From: an uncultured Gammaproteobacteria bacterium
GTDB taxonomy: Bacteria > Pseudomonadota > Gammaproteobacteria > Pseudomonadales > UBA5518
Reading direction: 5' to 3'
DNA length: 10,315 nt
Assembly: GCA_903921135.1 (NCBI GenBank)
Contig: CAIXOY010000065.1
Span: 1 to 10,315, forward strand
Below are positions 5,446-10,315 of the stretch, piece by piece. Positions within the stretch are counted from its first letter, which is position 1. Each line of letters begins with the position of its first letter. Made by a program: the position numbers and the translations under genes. Below the pieces are notes generated by a model that saw only the letters and a program-made list of their open reading frames with translations, searched no databases and was not told the origin of the DNA.

Positions 5446-5473
5446 GTGACGCCTTCGAGTCGCGTGGTAGACT
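5446..5473 (+). promoter_or_regulatory. Candidate fabF promoter with extended -10
   Basis: GTGACG (5446-5451, four of six consensus -35 bases), a 16-base spacer and TAGACT (5468-5473) form a plausible sigma70 promoter. TGG immediately upstream makes an extended -10 and partly compensates for the weak hexamers. The predicted start is near 5480, giving a leader of about 69 bases to the fabF ATG. It would let fabF and the genes after it be transcribed beyond the acpP hairpin. Confidence 0.45.
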
Positions 5474-5548
5474 CGTGGCATTGGAGTCTTGTCACCCGGG
5501 TTCAGCGCGGCGCATAGCAGTCTCTACCCGGAACCGGAGCGTCTGGTC

Positions 5549-6784
5549 ATGAAGAGGCGTGTCGTCGTCACCGGCATCGGCATGGTGACTCCGCTGGGAA
5601 ACACCGTGGGCGAAACCTGGGAGGGGATCGTCAACGGCCGCAGCGGTATCTGCCCCATCGAGCATTTCGATGTATCGGGTTACACCACGCGGTTTGGAGG
5701 CTCCATTCGCGGCTTTGATGCGGCGACTTTCCTGCCTCCCAAGGAAGCGCGCAAATTCGATGATTTCATCCTCTACGGCCTCGGAGCTGCTGTGCAGGCC
5801 ATGGAAGACTCCGGCCTCGTCATCGATGAGAGCATTGCCTGCCGGGTAGGCGCAGCGATCGGTTCCGGGATTGGCGGTATCGCTTCGATAGAGAAGAACG
5901 CTCACATCGTTGCCGAGTCCGGCCCCCGCCGTATTTCCCCCTTCTTCGTGCCAGGTTCGATCACGAACATGATCGCCGGCTATCTGTCCATCCGCTACGG
6001 CTTCTCCGGCCCCAATCTCGCGCTCACAACGGCCTGTACCACGGGCACACACAACATCGGCCTGGGCTACCGCCTGATTGCATGGGGCGAGGTCGACGCG
6101 ATGATCGTGGGTGGTTCCGAAATGGCAACTACGCCTGTGGGCTTGGGTGGATTCGCAGCCGCTCGTGCTCTTTCGACGCGCAACGATGACCCCGCCGCGG
6201 CCAGTCGCCCTTGGGACCGCGATCGTGACGGCTTCGTGCTGAGCGATGGCGCGGGCATTCTCGTGCTTGAAGAACTCGAATCCGCTCGGCGCCGGGGCGC
6301 TCACATCCATGCGGAAGTCATCGGCTTCGGCATGAGCGGTGATGCCTATCACATGACGCTTCCGCCGGAAGACGGCCGGGGCGCTGCCGCATCGATGGCC
6401 AATGCCATGCGTGATGCAGGTATAGGGGCCGGAGACCTGCAGTACATCAATGCTCACGGCACATCCACCCCTGCCGGTGATCTCGCAGAAAGCAAAGCGG
6501 TCGAACGCGTGTTGGGCGCGGCGGCCGGCAACGTCGCGATGAGCTCGACCAAATCCATGACAGGCCATCTCCTTGGCGCGGCGGGTGCGATCGAGGCGAT
6601 CTTCAGCATCCTGGCCATCCGAGACGGCGTGGCGCCTCCCACGATCAATCTCGACAACCCCGATGAGGGCTGCACCCTGAACTACGTGCCGCATGTCGCA
6701 CAGGAGCGGAGGATCGACGTGGCACTGTCGAATTCCTTTGGCTTCGGCGGTACGAACGGTTCCGTCGTGTTCCGGCGTATCTGA
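5549..6784 (+). CDS. fabF: 3-oxoacyl-ACP synthase II FabF
   Basis: FabF condenses malonyl-ACP with an acyl-ACP, adding two carbons per cycle. KAS II enzymes also control the temperature-dependent step from C16:1 to C18:1. The protein is 411 residues (413 in E. coli). The catalytic C163 is in TTACTTGTHNIG, H303 in NAHGTSTPAGD, and K335 and H340 in STKSMTGHLLGAAGA, all at E. coli numbering. The C-terminal NSFGFGGTN gating loop is present. The ATG at 5549 has GGAG (5536-5539) nine bases upstream and gives the standard start MKRRVVVTGIGMVTPLG; the in-frame TTG at 5489 would add 20 unconserved residues. pabC follows after nine bases. FabB shares the fold, but length, motifs and position after acpP indicate FabF. 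Confidence 0.95.
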   Translation: MKRRVVVTGIGMVTPLGNTVGETWEGIVNGRSGICPIEHFDVSGYTTRFGGSIRGFDAATFLPPKEARKFDDFILYGLGAAVQAMEDSGLVIDESIACRVGAAIGSGIGGIASIEKNAHIVAESGPRRISPFFVPGSITNMIAGYLSIRYGFSGPNLALTTACTTGTHNIGLGYRLIAWGEVDAMIVGGSEMATTPVGLGGFAAARALSTRNDDPAAASRPWDRDRDGFVLSDGAGILVLEELESARRRGAHIHAEVIGFGMSGDAYHMTLPPEDGRGAAASMANAMRDAGIGAGDLQYINAHGTSTPAGDLAESKAVERVLGAAAGNVAMSSTKSMTGHLLGAAGAIEAIFSILAIRDGVAPPTINLDNPDEGCTLNYVPHVAQERRIDVALSNSFGFGGTNGSVVFRRI

Positions 6785-6793
6785 CGCGCCGGT

Positions 6794-7645
6794 ATGCAAG
6801 CCGGCATCACTGCGTCCCCTGTCTGGATCAATGGCGAGCGCGGCGCCTCCCCGGATGCGCGTGATCGCGGCCTCGCGTTCGGTGATGGTCTGTTCGAGAC
6901 CATGCGCTTTGGTCCCTCCGGTGTGTACCTGCTCGAGTACCACCTGAGACGTCTCGAGTTCGGGGCGTCGCGGTTGAGGATCTCCCTGGACCCCTCGCTG
7001 CTTCGCACGGAGATCGGAGCTGCGGTGGAGTCGGGGCGCGAGCTGTTCCCGGAAGGTGTGATCAAGCTGATTCTCACGCGGGGCGTTGGTCAGCGTGGTT
7101 ACAAGGTTTCGCCCGGCATCACCAGCACCCGCATCCTCATGGTCTCGGCCTTGCCCGCCAATCCACCCGAGTGGAGTGCGGAGGGCGTGAGCGTACGATT
7201 CTGCGACATGCGCATGGGTGCCAACTCCGTGCTTGCCGGTGTGAAGCATCTCAACAGGCTGGAGCAGGTACTGGCGCGTCTCGAGTGGGACGATCCCGCA
7301 ATTGCAGAGGGTTTGCTGGCGGACGCACGCGGGCGCATCGTCGAAGGTGTGGCGACGAATGTTTTTCTCGTCAGTGGCGGCCGCATTCTCACGCCCGTGA
7401 TCGATACCTGCGGGATCGCCGGTGTGATGCGCCAGTACATCATCGACAAGGCACCCGAAATGGTGGGGCAGGGCGTGGATGTCACCTCCTGCGAGAAAGG
7501 CATGTTCACCGGCGCGCGCGAGATCTTCCTCTGCAACTCGGTGGTCGGCGTGTGGCCCGTGGCCCGGTTGGCCGAGCGCAAGCTTCAGGTGGGTGCGGTA
7601 ACACGCAAGATCCGTGACCATGTCGCCCGGCTTTTCGGCGCCTGA
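6794..7645 (+). CDS. pabC: Aminodeoxychorismate lyase PabC
   Basis: PabC splits 4-amino-4-deoxychorismate into p-aminobenzoate and pyruvate, a step of folate synthesis. It is a fold-type IV PLP enzyme of 283 residues (269 in E. coli). The N-terminal VWINGERGASPDARDRGLAFGDGLFET is the family start region. The expected PLP lysine is K151 in GVKHLNRLEQ, and the later GIAGVMRQ and CNSVVGVWPV motifs are typical. D-amino acid and branched-chain aminotransferases share the fold, but KHLNRLEQ and the fabF-pabC-mltG order support PabC. The ATG at 6794 has no good Shine-Dalgarno sequence and lies nine bases after the fabF stop, so it may depend on coupled translation. mltG follows after seven bases. 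Confidence 0.92.
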   Translation: MQAGITASPVWINGERGASPDARDRGLAFGDGLFETMRFGPSGVYLLEYHLRRLEFGASRLRISLDPSLLRTEIGAAVESGRELFPEGVIKLILTRGVGQRGYKVSPGITSTRILMVSALPANPPEWSAEGVSVRFCDMRMGANSVLAGVKHLNRLEQVLARLEWDDPAIAEGLLADARGRIVEGVATNVFLVSGGRILTPVIDTCGIAGVMRQYIIDKAPEMVGQGVDVTSCEKGMFTGAREIFLCNSVVGVWPVARLAERKLQVGAVTRKIRDHVARLFGA

Positions 7646-7652
7646 GTCGACA

Positions 7653-8690
7653 ATGCGGCTGCTTTTGGCACTCGTCCTGGGTTGCGTGATGGTCACCGCC
7701 GCCCTCGCGCTTGGTTTCCGCAACTGGATTGACGCGCCTCTCAATCTCTCCCGATCCGAAGCGGTGGAATTGCCGCAGGGAGGCAATCTGCGCGGGTTGC
7801 TTTCCGATCTGGAATCGCGCGGCATCCTCATGCATCCGTTTCTCCTCAGGTGCTATCTCCGGATAGAGGGTAATGCGAACAAGGTGAGGGCTGGGGAATA
7901 CCGCCTTGAGCCCGGCATCACGGCGCGCGGCCTGATAGCGAAACTACTGTCGGGCGATGTCGTGGAGTATGCCGTCACCGTCGTCGAAGGTACGACTGTC
8001 GCCTCGATGCTCGCCGAGTTCCATGCGCAGCCCAAACTGCGCCGCACGCTCGACTCAGCCGACCACGCCCTGTTGCGTCCTTTGCTAGACGAAACCTTCG
8101 GTGGCAGGCCGACACCAGAAGGCCTTTTCTTCCCTGATACCTACCATTTCCACCTTGGAATGAGCGACCGTGACCTGCTTTTGCTCTCGCATAAGCGGCT
8201 TGTCCGGGTTCTTGATGAAGAGTGGAGCAAGCGCGCTGACGGGCTTCCGTACAAAGACGCGTACGAGGCCCTTGTGATGGCCTCGCTGGTGGAGAGGGAG
8301 ACCGGAAAAGCCTCCGAGAGAGCCGCTATCTCCGGCGTCTTCGTGCGCCGATTGCAGAAAGGCATGCTGCTGCAGACGGATCCGGCGGTGATTTATGGAT
8401 TGGGCGACGCCTTTGACGGAAACCTGACGCGCGCGCACCTGCGTTCGCCCAGCCCTTACAACACCTATCTGAATCCCGGATTGCCACCCACGCCGATCGC
8501 ATTGCCCGGGCGTGCTGCCATCCACGCTGCGTTGAACCCCGCTGCCGGTGAGGCGTTGTATTTCGTTGCCCGCGGTGACGGCTCGCATCACTTCTCGGCG
8601 ACGCTGGCCGAGCACAACCGGGCCGTGCAGAAGTACCAGCGCGCAGGTCGTCCGAAGTCCTCGGCAGCTACTGGCGGCACCACGCAATGA
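7653..8690 (+). CDS. mltG: Endolytic peptidoglycan transglycosylase MltG (YceG)
   Basis: MltG is an inner-membrane lytic transglycosylase that cuts nascent glycan strands and is thought to end their polymerisation. From the ATG at 7653 the protein has 345 residues (340 in E. coli). Residues ~2-22 are a single hydrophobic membrane segment starting RLLLALVLG. A LysM-like region (~40-105) and the YceG catalytic domain follow in the periplasm. The catalytic glutamate is E214 in ASLVERETGKASE, equivalent to E218 of E. coli. LQTDPAVIYGLGD, SPYNTY and GLPPTPIALPG are further family motifs. In-frame starts at 7614 and 7620 would overlap pabC and put extra residues before the membrane segment; neither has a better ribosome site. 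Its stop overlaps the tmk start (ATGA). Confidence 0.93.
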   Translation: MRLLLALVLGCVMVTAALALGFRNWIDAPLNLSRSEAVELPQGGNLRGLLSDLESRGILMHPFLLRCYLRIEGNANKVRAGEYRLEPGITARGLIAKLLSGDVVEYAVTVVEGTTVASMLAEFHAQPKLRRTLDSADHALLRPLLDETFGGRPTPEGLFFPDTYHFHLGMSDRDLLLLSHKRLVRVLDEEWSKRADGLPYKDAYEALVMASLVERETGKASERAAISGVFVRRLQKGMLLQTDPAVIYGLGDAFDGNLTRAHLRSPSPYNTYLNPGLPPTPIALPGRAAIHAALNPAAGEALYFVARGDGSHHFSATLAEHNRAVQKYQRAGRPKSSAATGGTTQ

Positions 8691-9340
8691 CGGGTTCGAT
8701 CCCGCGAGGAATGTTTCTCACCGTGGAAGGCGGAGAGGGCGCAGGCAAGAGCACGCAGATGGATGTCATCGAAGCGGTGCTGCGCGAAAAGGGGATTCAG
8801 GTCCTCCGAACGCGTGAGCCTGGCGGTACGCCGCTCGCAGAGGAGATCCGTACGCTCCTGCTCGAGCCCCGCGAGGAACCGGTCGCGGAACTTACCGAAC
8901 TCCTGCTGGTCTTTGCCGCGCGGGCGCAGCACCTGACGTCGCTCATCCGGCCCGCTCTTGCGCGGGGCGAGTGGGTCTTGAGCGACCGCTTCGTCGACGC
9001 CACGCTCGCGTATCAGGGGGCGGGGCGCGGCATGAGCGAAGAGACGATCGCAACCCTGCGACACCTCGTGCTCGACGGCTTCAGCCCCGACTTCACCTTG
9101 TTGCTCGACGTCCCCGCACAGAGGGGGCTTGAGCGGGCTGCCGCCCGCGGGGAGCGGGATCGCTTCGAGCGCGAGGCGAGGGATTTTCACGAGCGTGTAC
9201 GCGAGAGCTATCTGGGGATGGCGCGGAGCGAGCCCCACAGGATCAGTGTGGTGGACGCAAGCGCTCCGCTCGTGTCCGTTACGGCCGCCGTGCGCTCTGC
9301 CGTGGCAGGGTTCGTTGATCGCATCGCGGGCTCCGCATGA
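8687..9340 (+). CDS. tmk: Thymidylate kinase Tmk
   Basis: Tmk phosphorylates dTMP to dTDP with ATP and is essential for dTTP supply. The protein is 217 residues (213 in E. coli). The P-loop GGEGAGKST is at residues 15-23, TREPGGTPLAEEIR follows, then the DRF motif in LSDRFVDATLAYQGAGRG, and a LID region RGERDRFE with arginines in the LID, as in the bacterial type II enzymes. The chosen ATG at 8687 overlaps the mltG stop as ATGA, indicating translational coupling. An internal ATG at 8711 (MFLTVEGG) is also possible, but its GAGGA would touch the start codon. The stop in turn overlaps the holB start. In many gammaproteobacteria tmk and holB lie together, joining precursor supply and replication. 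Confidence 0.96.
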   Translation: MTGSIPRGMFLTVEGGEGAGKSTQMDVIEAVLREKGIQVLRTREPGGTPLAEEIRTLLLEPREEPVAELTELLLVFAARAQHLTSLIRPALARGEWVLSDRFVDATLAYQGAGRGMSEETIATLRHLVLDGFSPDFTLLLDVPAQRGLERAAARGERDRFEREARDFHERVRESYLGMARSEPHRISVVDASAPLVSVTAAVRSAVAGFVDRIAGSA

Positions 9341-10315
9341 GTGAATCCCGCTCGGAACTGCGCGGCCCGATGCCGTGGCACGCAGGAGATCTCGCGCGCC
9401 TGCTGGCTGATGCCTGCTCCTCCCGTCTGCACCATGCGCTGTTGTTGGCGGGCCCTTCCGGCATCGGCAAGCGGCTCTTTTCCGAGCGTCTCGCGAGGGG
9501 GCTTCTTTGCGAATCTCCCGCTGACGGCGGTGAATGTGGTCTCTGCAGGCCGTGTCGCCTGATGGCTGCGGGCTCGCATCCGGATTGCCTTCGTATTTCG
9601 CCAGAGGAAGCCGGCAAACAGATCAAGATCGCGCAGGTCAGGGAAGAGTTGGTGGATTTCGTCGTGCGCACGGCCAGCGTCGGGTTACGCAAGGTGGTGC
9701 TGATCGAACCCGCCGAGGCCATGAACCTCGCGACGGCGAATTGCCTCCTCAAGAGTCTGGAGGAGCCGTCCCCGGATACGTTCCTGTTGCTCGTCAGTGA
9801 TGCGCCCTCACGGCTACTCCCGACCATCCGGTCGCGCTGCAGGGCGGTGCCTCTCAGTCCCCCCGTGCCCTCGCAGGGCCTGCAATGGCTGGTAACGCAG
9901 CGCGGACCAGATGGCGCCGAGGATCTGCTCGGGGTGGCTTCCGGTCGTCCGCTGGAAGCTCTCCGGCTGGCAGATGCAGGCGCGCTGTCGCAGTTCGATC
10001 GGGCGGCGCTGCTCCTGCAACGCGCGGCCCAAGACGATGCGTGGATATCCAGCCTTGCTGACCAGGTGTCAGACATCGAGTTGCGCGAATTGCTGGGATG
10101 GATACAGGTTTATCTGGTGGATCTCGGCCGCTGGCTGGCTGATGAATCGGCGTCCCGCCTCCCCAGGGCGCAGGCTATGCACGCTGCCCTCCGCCCCCAC
10201 ACGTCAGCGCGCGCCGTCGCCGTTTTTCTGCGCGACACGATCCGTGCGAGCAGGGACGCTGCATCCACGGCCAACCCCAACCGCCAACTTCTTCTCGAAT
10301 CCCTGTTGCACGCAT
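9337..10315 (+). CDS. holB: DNA polymerase III subunit delta prime HolB (3' end outside window)
   Basis: Delta prime is part of the clamp loader that places the beta clamp on primed DNA. The frame is open from the ATG at 9337, which overlaps the tmk stop as ATGA, to the right edge: 326 complete codons and one base, with no stop. E. coli HolB has 334 residues, so little can be missing; the last bases GCAT would give a stop at once if followed by GA. Visible features are a P-loop-like GPSGIGKR at residues 39-46, a zinc site with C58, C67, C70 and C73, NCLLKSLEEPSPDTFLLL (~135-152), and the sensor motif IRSRCR at ~164-169. The alpha-helical collar domain follows. DnaX shares this AAA+ fold, but the length, zinc spacing and place after tmk fit HolB. 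Confidence 0.93.
   Translation, partial: MSESRSELRGPMPWHAGDLARLLADACSSRLHHALLLAGPSGIGKRLFSERLARGLLCESPADGGECGLCRPCRLMAAGSHPDCLRISPEEAGKQIKIAQVREELVDFVVRTASVGLRKVVLIEPAEAMNLATANCLLKSLEEPSPDTFLLLVSDAPSRLLPTIRSRCRAVPLSPPVPSQGLQWLVTQRGPDGAEDLLGVASGRPLEALRLADAGALSQFDRAALLLQRAAQDDAWISSLADQVSDIELRELLGWIQVYLVDLGRWLADESASRLPRAQAMHAALRPHTSARAVAVFLRDTIRASRDAASTANPNRQLLLESLLHA

Noticed and set aside
5489..5548. N-terminal extension of fabF from a TTG start (MSPGFSA...)
   Set aside because: The ATG at 5549 has a good ribosome site and gives the conserved FabF start. The similar MSPGFSA peptide in the long reading of mltG (from 7620) is a coincidence of short G+C-rich sequence.
5492..7831. A 779-codon open frame on the minus strand opposite fabF, pabC and the start of mltG
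   Set aside because: It lies exactly opposite three well-identified genes, its translation is rich in His, Arg and Gly with no recognisable domain, and G+C-rich codon bias commonly leaves such antisense frames open.
1..10315. A novel mobile, defence or secondary-metabolite system
   Set aside because: All large coding regions are conserved housekeeping genes in their usual order. No transposase, integrase, direct-repeat array, tRNA or unusual domain was seen.

Overview
The window is a stretch of gammaproteobacterial chromosome of about 60 percent G+C (estimated by eye). It holds a classic housekeeping neighbourhood: the rluC / maf / yceD-rpmF / fab / pabC-mltG-tmk-holB block. Protein lengths, catalytic-residue numbering close or identical to E. 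coli (FabG Y151/K155, FabF C163/H303/K335/H340) and gene order all support a gammaproteobacterium. The HAD phosphatase next to rluC recalls the Pseudomonas arrangement. I cannot name a genus. I see no mobile element, CRISPR array, tRNA, rRNA or defence system.

Layout. Positions 1-135 are a divergent regulatory region. A good sigma70 promoter points left, where rne (RNase E) normally lies, and rluC starts to the right. rluC (23S rRNA pseudouridine synthase) and a HAD phosphatase form a two-gene unit with overlapping stop and start. maf/yceF (m7GTP pyrophosphatase) runs the other way and overlaps the HAD gene tail to tail by 20 bases. From 2380 everything is on the + strand. A near-consensus promoter drives yceD and rpmF (ribosomal protein L32), followed by fabD, fabG, acpP and fabF (fatty acid synthesis). 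Then come pabC (folate), mltG (cell wall), tmk (dTTP) and holB (DNA polymerase III delta prime), which runs off the right edge without a stop. The last genes are packed with gaps of under 10 bases or ATGA overlaps.

How the genes work together. Two biosynthetic hubs are co-located. One is fatty acid elongation: malonyl loading by FabD onto AcpP, condensation by FabF and ketoreduction by FabG. The other is a growth-linked set for ribosome, folate, cell wall and DNA replication. acpP has its own -10 element and is followed by a very strong hairpin. A second promoter precedes fabF, so acpP can be expressed at a different level from its neighbours.

The main departure from the textbook order is that plsX and fabH, usually between rpmF and fabD, are both absent. 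Only 63 bases separate rpmF from fabD. Other points worth a look are apparently leaderless or near-leaderless transcripts for rluC and yceD, an attenuator-like hairpin between yceD and rpmF, and an inverted repeat overlapping the yceD promoter. I found no convincing undescribed system; the interest is in regulation and in the missing genes.
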